The notes: generated by a model from the letters alone, not told the origin. DNA of 64,000 nucleotides from Scilla litardierei (GCA_030789695.1 CM061132.1:29717730-29781729); one strand, 5' to 3'. Numbered from the stretch's first letter, positions 9,016 through 20,197 are shown. Numbers and translations are program-made.

Positions 9016-11055
9016 ATGCCGCCCCAGACACGGCCGCGGTCGAAGAGAGCTTCCGCCAAGCGGAAGCGGTCGGATGATGCCGGCCCCTCCCACGAGTTGG
9101 AGGACTCTCCTCCACCGTCCCCCACACACGCCGTCCACCCAGCACAGCCTGCAGGCCCCGCACACCCCGCACAGCCTGCAGTGCACCCACAGCCCGCACA
9201 GCCTCTCCCTGACGTTCCACAGCCACCACCACCGGCTCCACTGGTCGGGCCGCTGGGGATCACGTTCCGAAACGACGCACACCGCGTCGCTTTCGAGCGT
9301 ATCTCCCAGCGCTCGATCGTACCCTCCAGGTTTGCACACCTCGCTGACCTAGGACGCCTGGGGGTACTAGAGGGGATGCTCACGTTGTACGACAACGTGG
9401 GCTGGCGAGATTTTCTGCAGGTGTCGGCGGATACGTTTACCCGCCCGACACTTGAGGTTCTGAGTTCGATCGCCCAGACCGACGAGGGATGCTCGTTTCG
9501 GTTCATGGATCGGGAATGCCAGGTCACTCTCGCCCAGTTGAGAGCCTTCTTCTCGTGGCCCGATATCCCCGGGGCCGATCGCGGTTACGCACCCACACAT
9601 ATCCCCCCACCTTCCTTCGACGCCGGTGCCTTCTGGGCCCGGATTACGGGTCTCCACGCTGCCTTTGACCCTAGTAGGGCCAAGGCCTCGGCCATTGTCC
9701 ATCCCTGCCTCCGTATTGCTCAGCGCCTTATGGCGACGACCTTTTTGGCCAGATATGAGCCGGGCACGATGTCTACGCCAGAGCTTTACATGCTCTACGC
9801 GATGACACATCCCAGAGCTCTATCTAGGGATGGAGATGAGCTTGTCCCCGCCGTCGTGATCGATATCGCGGCATGGTTTTTAGACCGCATCATTGTATCG
9901 GTGGGCGCTCGCTCACCGATATGCTGCGGCGGCCTGATCACCTTGCTTGCTCTTATGACCGGCGAGGACTTCCCCGACGACTTGCGACGCGTCCCGGGCA
10001 CCACTTCTTTATCGATCGATGTTATGGCCCGGATGAAGATGCTTCGTCCGCATGGTGAGCGTCACTGGGTCTGGTTGCACGGCCCTTTCGGTGCCGATTA
10101 CATGATTCTCCCGAGCCCAGCTCGGACCCAGATTGCACCAGCACACGTTGACTGGCTCCCTGTGATGGATGTCCTCATCCCCGCTGCTTACGTGCTCGAG
10201 GCCGAGAAGGCCGAGCAGGCCCACGCTGCCCCTGTAGACCCTGTAGCCCCTGCCGAGCCTGTCGTCGTGCCTGTTGACCCTGTGGCCCCTCAGCCCATAC
10301 CTGACGTTTCCGCTGCTCCTGACACCGCTGTCGGTGTCGGGAGTACCATAGCTGAGCCCACTTCCACCACCTCCACCACTTCCGAGGCTGTCACCACCAC
10401 TCCCACCACCACGACTGGCCCTCTGTCCGTCGAGCCTCTTTGCTCCGCACTCCTCGAGCGCCCGCAGACCTTTGTTGAGAGTGGAGAGCCCTCGTTTGTC
10501 GCGGTCGTGGAGACCATGGCTAGCATGATCTCCGCTGGGGTTGCGCCTTTTGGTCCACACACTTCCACCCAAGCGGTAGTCACCTCTGTCTCCACCCATG
10601 CTGTATTTTCCGAGAGTGTCGTGGCGTCTGTCCACACTTCTGTGCCATCGACCTCTCTGGCCGCCTCGCTGCCACTTTTGCACTCTTCTTTCGTTGCTGC
10701 TGCCTCCACTTCTCACCGCCCGCCCCGGCCTCACACTGAGGCCAGGCCCACATTTGCTGGCGCAGCACCTTTTGTACCGTTCCCCGCTGAGCCCGTCACA
10801 TACGCGACCCGAGTACGCCAGCCCAGACCTGCCCAGCCCCGCCAGGTGCGTCCCTCTGCACCACCTCCCCCTGACGCAGTACTTCAGAGCATTCGTGCTC
10901 TAGAGGGGGCGATGAGTGGTCTCAGAGGCGACCTTCGGACCCTGTCCGCCACCGTCACTGCGATGGCTGGCCGCTTCGACCTGCTACCGCATATCCACTA
11001 CTGTCTCACCCAGGTTCTGGAGCGTCTCCCGCGCGTACCCCCACCCACCCAGTAG
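9016..11055 (+). CDS. ORF2 of element A, putative plant transposon protein / Athila-ORF type
   Basis: The frame is 679 residues long from the ATG at 9016 and is open upstream to 8887 without another ATG. Residues 6-18 are strongly basic (RPRSKRASAKRKR), a plausible nuclear-localisation or nucleic-acid-binding patch, followed by a Pro/His/Ala-rich linker. Residues about 82-370 resemble the domain annotated in plant genomes as putative plant transposon protein or Athila ORF: RFAHLADLGRLGVLEGM, then GCSFRFMDRECQVTLAQLRAFFSWPD, then a long hydrophobic helical part. Residues about 370-600 are Val/Pro/Thr-rich. The C-terminus (about 622-655) is amphipathic and coiled-coil-like. It occupies the place of the env-like gene in Athila relatives, but I see no signal peptide or clear transmembrane segment. 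Function is unknown. The long open frame implies it matters to the element. Confidence 0.7.
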   Translation: MPPQTRPRSKRASAKRKRSDDAGPSHELEDSPPPSPTHAVHPAQPAGPAHPAQPAVHPQPAQPLPDVPQPPPPAPLVGPLGITFRNDAHRVAFERISQRSIVPSRFAHLADLGRLGVLEGMLTLYDNVGWRDFLQVSADTFTRPTLEVLSSIAQTDEGCSFRFMDRECQVTLAQLRAFFSWPDIPGADRGYAPTHIPPPSFDAGAFWARITGLHAAFDPSRAKASAIVHPCLRIAQRLMATTFLARYEPGTMSTPELYMLYAMTHPRALSRDGDELVPAVVIDIAAWFLDRIIVSVGARSPICCGGLITLLALMTGEDFPDDLRRVPGTTSLSIDVMARMKMLRPHGERHWVWLHGPFGADYMILPSPARTQIAPAHVDWLPVMDVLIPAAYVLEAEKAEQAHAAPVDPVAPAEPVVVPVDPVAPQPIPDVSAAPDTAVGVGSTIAEPTSTTSTTSEAVTTTPTTTTGPLSVEPLCSALLERPQTFVESGEPSFVAVVETMASMISAGVAPFGPHTSTQAVVTSVSTHAVFSESVVASVHTSVPSTSLAASLPLLHSSFVAAASTSHRPPRPHTEARPTFAGAAPFVPFPAEPVTYATRVRQPRPAQPRQVRPSAPPPPDAVLQSIRALEGAMSGLRGDLRTLSATVTAMAGRFDLLPHIHYCLTQVLERLPRVPPPTQ

Positions 11056-13156
11056 GTTCCCACTCACACTTCCACACCCACTCAGCCTGCTGCCACTCCC
11101 ACACCCACCCCCGCTCAGCAGCCTGTCCATCCAGCACCACCCCCACCACCTCCGCCTCAGGACGGAGACGGTGCAGCGCCCCCTTCTTAGGCACTCTTGA
11201 TGCCATCGTTTATTCTTGCCGTTGTGCTGCCCGTTTCTGCTGGGTCCTGTTGCACTTTTGTCCACCCCCCCTCCCCTCACCTATTTTGGGCTTCTATTTT
11301 TGATCATATCTTTATATGTCTTTTCTGGGAGGGAGGGAGAGTTCTTGGTGCCACTTATATATCTGTATCACTCCTATCCGTGCATGCTTCATGTCCGCAC
11401 CATATTTTCATTTCTTTATTTTTCTTTTTTATTTTTCATTTTTCCATGCATGCATCCTCACTTGCCCCTCACATTTCTTGTCTCTCGGTGTGCCACACTT
11501 TGCACATTGAGGACACTGTGCCGTTTAGCTTGGGGGAGTGAGTTCTCACGTTCTTTTTGATTTACCACCTTTATTTTTAGTTTTTCACGCCATTTTTTTT
11601 CACTTTTGCACTCATTTTCATTATTCTTCTTTCATTTTACCATGCATCACGTTTTTCTTATTTTTCTGTGTGCTGCATTGTAAATAGTTCTATTTTCCCT
11701 TTATCTTTATTTCTTTTTCATCTCATGCTAGAGATGACTTTTCTGTGATGATGATGACGTTGGATCTAGCTTACTCTATATGCATGCTATATTTGTCGTG
11801 TCTTAGATTTTATTTCTGATATCATATGCTATGACTTGCCTTGCATCTAGAGATAGTAACCCACACTTTTGCCACATGAAAATGGATGAAGTTTTATTTT
11901 TAGCTGAGTCTGAATATTCATATGTATGCCATCATAGAAAACACACCAAGATTCACGCATTGAATGCCTATATCTGGAGTACTGATTTCTTTTCCTATAT
12001 CACTTCTATATGCATGAATTGTGCACTTCACTTCAGGATGATTGAATGACGTTAGCTATGATAAATCTGGATTAGTTAGCTTTTTTGTGATCGAAACTGA
12101 GTAGATTAGATTACCCTGCTGAAGTTGTCGTGCATGTCTTATAGAGTGAACTGAGAGTATATCTATTTCTTTCTCCACAAATCTTGAACATTATTTCTCT
12201 ACTTTTAAAATCATTGGTGAATCTCCCCTTAGTGATTCTATTATATGGCATTTCCCCCGCTACTAATTCCTAGCTCCAAATCTCTATTGTCTAAAAAAAA
12301 TAAATAAAAGAGAGAAAAACATTCTTGTATATCATTATCTCTCTCTGAGTTGGGATCGTTGTGTATATATGCTATATCAAAAAAAAAGAAGAAAAAGAAA
12401 AAACAAAAGAAGAAAAAAAAAGAGAAAAGAGGAAAAATCCTCAATAAAAGATCCCATCTCACTTTCTTTCTTTCTTCTTTCTTCTTATTACATTTGGAGC
12501 TATATAAAAATGGGGATGTAAATATTTTTTATGCCACCATGCTTATAGATAAGCTTGGGGGAGGGGATCCATTGATGTGTGAGAGAGTGACTACTTGACG
12601 TTGCACGACAACCTAGGCTAAGTAATATTCTATACTCAATGAGATTGTTTTTTTAGCTTTACGAAATCCAGAAATCTAAGCCTAGCGTTCATCTCATGAA
12701 ATCCATACTTTTCTATTCCCTCTATCCTATAGTGTGATACTCTTATACTCCTGATAGAAAGCGTTCAATTGAAAAGTGTGTGATCTGTGATTTGTATACC
12801 GCTTTAAATGTTTCAGACGATGCTAATTCTAAAATTATTCCGTTTTTTCATGATTATATCGTTGTTCGTGGGTTTTCTATTTCTACTTGCACTATTATAC
12901 TATGATATCAAAATAAAATTCTTTGACATGTATTTTTCATTCAGTGCATGCTATATGAGTAAGTGGAACCCACGTCCTGAGAAAATGATCTAGTAGCTTA
13001 CCTCCTCGCCTCTTTCTTTCTACTTTATTTTATTTCGTTTTCATTCTTCTTCGTTTTTCATTTTTTTCTTTTCGCCGTTTTCGTTTTTCGAATCCACCGG
13101 GTTCGCCTTTTACTTATCTTCCTCGAGGACGAGTAAGAGGCAAGCTTGGGGGATTT
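11056..13156 (+). other. Long 3' noncoding region of element A
   Basis: About 2.1 kb of AT-rich sequence has no credible gene. It holds an A/G-rich run (12379-12437) and two more copies of the purine tract (AGCTTGGGGGAGTG near 11527 and AGCTTGGGGGAGGGG near 12552). The final tract, AGCTTGGGGGATTT (13143-13156), abuts the 3' LTR and would prime plus-strand synthesis. The phrase CCTCGAGGACGAGTAAGAGG just upstream is also typical of Tat-group 3' ends. Confidence 0.6.
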
Positions 13157-14935
13157 TGATCACTCCTTATTTTACACCTTTTTCTCGCATGTTTGCATGC
13201 CATTTAGATCGCCCAAATCATGTTTTTCACGATATATCGACGATATTGCGATGCTTTTTCACGATTTGTTGTTTCTGTCGCATTTCCGGTGATTTGGCGC
13301 GATTTGGAGTGATCTCGAGATGCGCTTACTCTAGACGGCCACCAACGACCTCCCCGAGGGGTATTTTGCTGTTGGAGAGGAGCGGAAGAAGAATGGACGT
13401 CGCAGGAGCGACGAGGAGGCCAAAACAAGCAGAATGGGCATTTTTTGTGTCCCACTCGGCCGAGTGGAGGAGCCACTCGGCCGACCAGCGAGACACTGCT
13501 CGGCCGAGCACCGAAGACCACATCGGCCGAGTGACGATATCACGTCCGCCCGAGTGACGCCTAGACGAGGCCCTTCCAAAACATCCAAGTTACTGTTTTT
13601 CGGCCGCCTGAACTTCAGAAGACCCACTCGGCCGAGTGGATTATTACGTCCGCCCGAGTGCCTTGAAGCCATCGGCCGAGTGACGGCAACTCACTCAGCC
13701 GAGCCGCCCCCGAAGTGAAGACCCCTGAAGGCCCCGACTTACTGGAAAATTACAGGGTTTTCACTCGGCCGAGCGACTTTTGTCACTCGGCCGAGTGCGA
13801 TGCGCTGCCTGTAGCGAAAACTGCGGAAAACAGGCTGTGCAGGGGTATTTTGGTCACAGTTTTTGGACGATTTTGAGGGCTATTTAAGCCCTGTTTTTAC
13901 CCTAGTTTAGAGAGCCCCTCTCTTAGATTTTTTGCAGCTTTTTAGATTAGTTTTTAGCTTTATTCTTGTGATTGGAGAGGAGACAAAGATTGGAATTTTG
14001 TTGGATTAATTGAAGAACTCCATTGGTTTGCATCTCTTTTCCTTAAAAATTCTATTTTTATTGCTTATCTCAATATTGTGATGAATTCCATTGCTTATTT
14101 CATTGATTATTTTTGTGATCTCGCTATGAATTGTGAGTAGTCTCCATGTCTTGGGGCTTGGGGATGAACCCTACAAACCCACTTTCATATTTGTGATGAA
14201 TTGGTAGAAATTGTGCTAGAATTGTTATTAGGGATTAGATTGCGATCAATTTACTACGGATGGCTAGGTATTCATATCAATTGGGATTTGCAAGAGATTG
14301 GATCCCAATTCGATAGGAAACCCTAGAAATCCGAATTGGGTTGGAATCGAATTTCCGTAGTATCGGTTTGCAAGAGATTGGACCGATACTAGGATTTCCG
14401 GTTGCAATTCCATGCCGATACTCGTTTGCAAGAGATTGGACGGGTAGGAACTATCACAATCTAGACCGTGGACCGAGTTTGCAAGAGATTGGGCTCGGTG
14501 CGCGATTGGACGATGATGTTGATCCTAATGCTAGCTTTCCTAGTCTAGGGTTTGCAAGAGATTGGACCCAAACCTAGGATAGCTATAGACCGGCAACAGC
14601 GCGAGAGCGTGAGCTTGGTTCTACATTCAGTTGCAACTAGTTCATCCAAATTCTCATTCAAGCAATTTTGATACCGATGAACCACATTTATGAAATACGG
14701 TGAGTAGCGGGGATTCCCCATTCCCTAGACGTTCTTTATTTGATTTGATATTTCGCACATTTGTCTGACGATTGTGACAGGATCGCCAAAGGCAAATTTC
14801 TCTCTTAAGTAGCCAGGTTGATTTGGAGTAAGCACGGTCATTCGTCCTCCCTGTGTTCGATATCCCGCTCGCTGCTACACCATGCACTTGCGGTAAAACT
14901 ACAACCGTTCTTTGGGTCACATCCCGGAGCGATCA
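13157..14935 (+). repeat. 3' LTR of element A
   Basis: The 1779-bp copy of 3077-4857 carries the same palindrome cluster, TATA-like box and TTTGCAAGAGATTGG repeats. Differences seen by eye include a 2-bp deletion near 14020 and about eight substitutions, one of which breaks a CTCGGCCGAG palindrome at about 13694-13703. It is followed by the target duplication GTCAC. Confidence 0.95.
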
Positions 14936-14940
14936 GTCAC

Positions 14941-16358
14941 CAGGACAGCCCAAAAGCATCAAAAGCGGCATCGACGCGGTCACGTAAAAGGACAAAACGA
15001 CTACATCGCTATGGAGCTGAAGAGAAGGAAAAGTGTCATCGACATGGTTGTTTTGGCAGACGATGCAACTGCGGTGCAACGAGGGTTGAAGTTTCCAAAC
15101 GGTTGAGCAACGCGGCCATTTGGATGAGATTCTGAAGGAGCTGAACCACTGAACGATGCGGTTGCGTGGACTTCCATGCGGTCGCATCGATATCATCACA
15201 GAGCACAGTTTATGACATCTTAGGCGACGTGGACGCGTCGAATTCGATTCGACCACGTCGCTAAAGGATTTTGAGGGTTTTCTGGGCACCGCCAAGGGCA
15301 ATTTTGGGACTTTTGGGATTTTTGGTGGGGTATTTATACTTTTCTTCTTCTCTGATAGAGAGGATGCCCTTTACAGACTTTTTCAGAGCTTTTATCAGGG
15401 ATTATTCAGGTGTATTTAGTGAATATTCTCTGTAGCTTTTCATAGTTCCTTTTGTTCTTATTGATTTTACTTTTATATTTGGCAATAGAATTAGATTTTC
15501 TCAATTCTCTTTATTGTGGATTATTTGATTGTCTATCTCTATTCCATCTACATTGCCATGGTGATTAAATTCATGATTTTGATTGTGTTTCTATCTATGG
15601 ATTGTGAGTAGTTGCCCATCTAGGGTCATGGGTTGAACCCCATTGGGTTTGGCTATGGATTGGAAGGGATTGATTAATTGTCGTATGATTGGAGATCAGG
15701 GATATGTGAGGATGATTATTATTGATGCACATTGATCTCCTCCCTCATGGATAAATAGATTAGTCGATAGCGGGAGCTAGGGCTAATCTAGGGTTTCAAT
15801 CCCAACATTGATTCGTACTATCCATGTGATAGACGGGAGTCGGTCATGGATTAGAGCCCTCCTAGTATAGAACTGAATCCTATCCACAGAAGTGATGTGG
15901 AGGAAGGTTGGGGACATTTGTCAGGCGTAATACACCTACTGCATGTCGATGCACCAATGGTAGTTGGCTTTGGCATGGTGTATGTAGACCTATCATGGCA
16001 TCATGAAAGTGGGGGGGGGGGGGGTAGGGATAACTTAAGAGACTATCATATCATTGCATCAAGGAAGTGAGGGGTAAGAGAATGCTCTTAGGTTAGACAA
16101 CATCTCCCTATCCCATGAATTTAACAACCGATCATTCTAATTTAATCCCAGTTTTAATCCAATGGTGGTGATACCTCGGGCCTAGAGCTTTTCCATATTG
16201 GCATTTTCCATTTAGTATTCATACTTCCTTGCACACTAGATCCGCGTAGCTAATAACGTTGAATCAAACCAGTACTTAATAACTGCCTCCCAGTGGATGA
16301 CACGTATAGCGCTACAGCTACACCATACGCTTGCGGTATAAATTTTTAGGACACGTCA
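14941..16358 (+). mobile_element. Solo LTR of a Tat/Athila-like element, right part
   Basis: This continues the LTR that starts at 2824. It shares landmarks with element A's LTR: GGATTGTGAGTAGT followed by a GGGTTGAACCCC-like phrase (15598-15640), and a 3' end GCTACACCATACGCTTGCGG. A 38-bp palindromic region (arms GCGACGTGG 15224-15232 and CCACGTCGC 15253-15261) lies about 70 bp before TATTTATA (15331). A run of about 14 G's occurs near 16011-16024. It ends ...CACGTCA, followed by the target duplication CCTTG (16359-16363). Confidence 0.8.
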
Positions 16359-16363
16359 CCTTG

Positions 16364-17039
16364 CATGTGAGGAATTTGTCCCACCCCAGGTTAGAAAATA
16401 AAGCTGGGACCCCCTCGACAATCCCAAGTGAATCAAGAGTGGGCATGCTCGGGAATTTTCTTGCAATTAGGATTTGTCAAGAGTAGGATTCGAAGTAGTC
16501 TCGTTGGAGTTTAGTTTTGAAAATGATACCCATGGTAGCGATCTGGAGTGGAGGAATGAGTGGTGGGGGTGGGTGTGTTGATGTAGACAGCGTGTCCGCT
16601 GTACACATGCACGTGTAACTCTTTGGCGTGGTGGTGGTCTGGGTGTCGCCGGGCGTTTCATGTGTGGTGGCATGGTGAAACGTGTGAAAGTGATACGCAA
16701 ATATGGCGTGGCATCCAAGCAAACACAACTAGGCAATATTAATGATTAGTTGACTAGAAGAGGATTAGTCAACTAGTTACCACACTCTGGTCGACTAATA
16801 TCCTGGAAACAGAATGAGCAGTAAATAGAACTCTAGATTGCTCGACTACAGTGTATGAACTAGTCAACTAATCATGCACAGAATGCAATATAAACACTTT
16901 TTCACTACACTTTTTGTGCAATATACATATAAAGAAATACTCATTTTCAGATTTAATTTAATCTTATCAATTAAATTTTAATTTAATTTTATTAAACATG
17001 GGTATTTGATAAGATAAAATTAAGCATGTATGCCCTAAC
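16364..17039. other. Unassigned, with short inverted motifs
   Basis: No coding similarity is seen. The start is probably the continuation of the remnant element at 2340-2818. Around 16745-16870 the motif TAGTTGACTA and its complement TAGTCAACTA recur with variants (GGTCGACTAA), another small palindrome cluster. CCCTAACA at 17032-17039 would be TGTTAGGG on the minus strand and might mark an LTR end of remnant E. Confidence 0.35.
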
Positions 17040-17113
17040 ATTATTGGATTCAATTATAATCATCCAATACGACCCAAAATCCGATTAGGATTTGTTTTCT
17101 TAGAACGCACATA

Positions 17114-17284
17114 TTAACAATGATTAGACTCATTCATATTTTTCATACACTTTAAGTTTTTAGGAACCCAAAGTTTATCAGGCACTTTATGCTTAGACAA
17201 GAAATTCTTTACAATGTAAGAATGTATAAATACATGATTTGTAAAATCCAATTTTTGATTTGTACTATTTAAAATATTGGATTT
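17114..17284 (-). pseudogene. Minus-strand copia remnant E, distal fragment
   Basis: Read leftward from element B's insertion point, this frame contains KHKVPDKLWVPKNLKC. The K-x-W-V-P-K phrase is typical of the segment after the zinc knuckle in several plant Ty1/copia Gag proteins. It joins the minus-strand sequence beyond 26068 once element B and its GATTT duplication are removed. Only a short fragment survives. Confidence 0.45.
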
Positions 17285-17461
17285 TGTTGTGAGTGAGGGA
17301 GGCCTTTGGCCTCCCCACCACTTTATCCCTCCATTACTCCCCACCCATTGGAGTAATGGGGACCTTTTGGCTTCATACCTCTTCACATTCCCTATATGAT
17401 TTATAAATATAGAACCATGGCACTTTGCCATGGTTACTCTTTCCTCTACATATCGTAACAC
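17285..17461 (+). repeat. 5' LTR of element B
   Basis: This 177-bp LTR begins TGTTGTGAG and ends ATCGTAACA. Three perfect hairpins make up a large part of it: GGAGGCC/GGCCTCC (17298-17314), CCATTACTCC/GGAGTAATGG (17331-17359) and AACCATGGCA/TGCCATGGTT (17414-17436). A TATA-like TTTATAAATATA lies at about 17401-17412. Confidence 0.93.
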
Positions 17462-19732
17462 GTTATCAGCACCTCAGCTCTCATATCTTTGAGCTTTTTC
17501 TCCCGTATCCCCTCAAATTTAACCCCCTACACGCTAAGGAATCTATTTGTTACGACGAACCGTTGCGGCGAACCGTTGCGGCGAACTTTTAGGCGTTTCG
17601 GGAGCAGGATTTCGATCTACGAATTTTTCTTATCACGATCGTCCCTAGATCTTTGATCTAGAGGTAAAACTTATCGATCCAGTAGATAATTACAAACAAA
17701 TAATTTGATATGATTTTTCACAGCCTTTCTTTGGGCTTATTTAAATCTACTAAATCATGTTTAATACTCATTAAAAACCCCCTGAAAACCCCTTTTGGCT
17801 CCCCCCGAAGGGGGCCCCTCTCTGTACGACCGCCCTCCCCCCGTTGGGGGGGGCTCTGCGCCGCCCAAATCCCCCCTGATGGGGGGGGGGTCTTTGTATT
17901 AGCGCCCCCAAGACGGGGGAGGCTCTTCATGCGCCGCCCCCACCCCCACCCCCCCGGACGGGTGCTTTGCCCAAAAAATGTGCTTCTCTCAAGCGAAAGA
18001 GTCCGTGCAAGTAATATAGATCTGGGAGTCCAGATGTCGAATCCTCGGGAGAAAATCTGTTGCAACCACAAAGCTCAAATCAAATAGAGATTCAACGTAA
18101 AGATACTAACCACTTTTGGTGATGATGGGTTGAATGGGTTTGATCGTGGTTTTTAATTTGTGAACAATATGAGCAAAGAAAGTTTAGTTTATGAAAATAT
18201 CGATGAGAAGTATGCACATGGTATGGATTCATTAGGGTCCATGATTTATATTAACTTGGTTGATTAAAAATAACTCAATGAATTCTCTTTTTGAGAGAAA
18301 TTCATCGGAAAATACCCTTGTGGGGATTAAAGCACAATATTGAATAAAGTCGTTGCTAAAGCTATAATCTTTTAAATAAAAGAGATGAAACTCCCTTTTG
18401 GGGAGATCAAAAATCACCCTCGTGAGGCGATCATCAACTCAATCATGTTCTTTTGGAAGATGAAGAGGAGATTTTAAACTAAAGACTATAACTTTATCAA
18501 TGTTAACAATTTTAGTGTGAAGATTCAACCAAATAAATACGCATTATGTCCCCTAACTACACCATACCATGCACAATAAGAATTTAGCCACACATACTGA
18601 AAATAATAAAGGAATTCATCATATTAAGCATGGTTCTAATCAATAGAAGTAAATAGAATTGAAAATACACAATTGAGTTCAAAAGATATCACCAAATACA
18701 CCCTTTTTGCCTAAGAAAGCCCTTCTTCTTCATCTAAAAGCTCTCTGAAAAATACCCCAGGTTGCTCTCTGAAATCTCAGGGAAATTCTGCAAAAATCGC
18801 CACCAAAATCGCCCAAATATGCCCAGAATACGGAGCAAAACCCTAAGAATACCTTAAATACAAGCATTGCGGGTTTAAGTCATGTTAACAGGTCGAAACC
18901 TGCTACAAAACCAAACCTGTAGACCGCTGAATAAGTGGACCATCCGATCGAGGCGCGATCTAACGTAGACGAGCCACATGTGCTTTGAGCTTCGTGTGCC
19001 CGCAACCGCTTCGAGTTCAGCTCGGATTAATCGGGAGCCGTTGGATCTCATATCGGATGGTGAAGAATCGGCCACGTTGCCCAAAGAATTTGCCGATGTG
19101 CTTTCAAATTGCGGGGATGGTAGGGACCGTCGGATCATCAATCAGCGGCCAGGATTACGCCACGTCACCCGTTGATTTCGCACGGCCTCGAATCGATCTA
19201 TACCGTCGATTAAAAGGGGGGATTTACTGTAGAGGTGCCACGTGTCCCGATAAGGAATTAAATCCGCTTTCGTGCGAGCGGACTGTGCACCGTTCGATCG
19301 AAATCGAATGCTCAAAAAGACGCCGCGTCGCCCCAGAGCTTAGGCCGTTTGATGTGGGCGGGGAACGCTGGATGGCCGCCACGTGGACGTTGCGATTGGT
19401 GCGCATACGGCTACAGCCGTATTTTGAAGTATTTCTTCCGTATTTCTCCATTTAATTGGTATTATGCATTCAAAAATTCACAGTAATTAGCACAGATCTA
19501 AAAAAAATACAAATAAATAGTCGTTGGAATCGTGAGATCGAGACCTAGCCATGAAAATATAAAAATGCAGAAATACTCAATAAAATTCAGATTTTGAGCA
19601 CAAATCAATGGTTTTCTTTAATAAATGATGATATACAGTATACGAACGTATTAGGGACCAAATAAGCATCATTTACACACAAAATATTGCTAAATGGGGG
19701 GTTAAATATGCAATATTCAACCCGAATCAACG

Positions 19733-20040
19733 GGGAGGGGGGCTCTTCCTTGACCCCCCCAGACGGGGGGCCCTGATCTTCGCCGCCCCCCGGACGGGGG
19801 GGGGGGGGGGGGGCTCTTCCTTCGCCGCCCCCTGGGGGGGAGGCTCTGATCTGTGCCGCCTTCCCCCGGACGGGGGGGGGGGGGGGGGGGCTTTGCCTGC
19901 TCCGTCGCCCCCCAGACGGGGGGGGGGCTCTGTCTGCGCCTTGCCCCCCGATGGGGGGCTCTCTGTGTGTCGCCGGCCTTTGAGCCACCCCCCGGACGGG
20001 GAGGGCCGCTGTGCGCAACCCCTCCCATTGGCAGGGGGAA
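19733..20040. repeat. C-run/G-run palindrome block with 20-base G tracts
   Basis: About eight modules of the form C(4-7)-GGAC/AGAC/GATG-G(5-20) are joined by CTCTGCCTGC-like linkers. G runs reach about 20 bases (about 19796-19813 and 19872-19891). A related block lies at 17800-17965 in the same leader, and another in element F's leader (45300-45380). These could form cruciforms or G-quadruplexes and are prone to slippage. Confidence 0.85.
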
Positions 20041-20197
20041 ATCCTTCATTGCACCGACCGCTCTGGCTGATTTTTGTAGACAAGTGGAGAGGGGGGAACA
20101 AGATCAGTAAAATGAGGGGTTTGGGGGCTTTTCACATTCTCTTGCTAATATCATGAAAGATTATTTTTAGGGATTGTGTTAAATTTACTCTTAAAAC

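Larger units (their letters stand above)
3077..14935 (+). mobile_element. Element A: non-autonomous Ty3/gypsy (Tat/Athila-like) retrotransposon
   Basis: Two near-identical LTRs (3077-4857 and 13157-14935) bound this 11.86-kb element. The 5-bp duplication GTCAC flanks it at 3072-3076 and 14936-14940. The LTRs start TGATC and end GATCA. The primer site at 4864-4880 is an exact 17-base complement of the 3' end of plant tRNA-Asp, as in Athila/Tat relatives. The purine tract AGCTTGGGGGA precedes the 3' LTR. Only two long ORFs exist: gag-protease (5028-7580) and a putative-plant-transposon-type ORF (9016-11055). I find no reverse transcriptase, RNase H or integrase motif in any frame, so enzymes must come from elsewhere. 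I saw about eight substitutions and one 2-bp indel between LTRs by eye, so insertion is recent. Confidence 0.93.

Noticed and set aside
8853..9527. Cys/Gly-rich minus-strand frame of 224 codons opposite ORF2
   Set aside because: It lies antisense to the Pro/Ala-rich N-terminal linker of ORF2; the Cys/Gly richness is only the complement of CAGCC/GCACA repeats.
9016..11055. ORF2 of element A as an envelope glycoprotein
   Set aside because: It occupies the env-like position of Athila relatives, but no signal peptide, clear transmembrane helix or cleavage site is visible, and it has a basic N-terminus. I left it as an unknown Athila-ORF-type protein.
17718..18087. Pro/Gly/Arg-rich frames in the leader of element B (also 19605-20156)
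   Set aside because: They come from C-run/G-run palindromes, are open on both strands, and have no homology.
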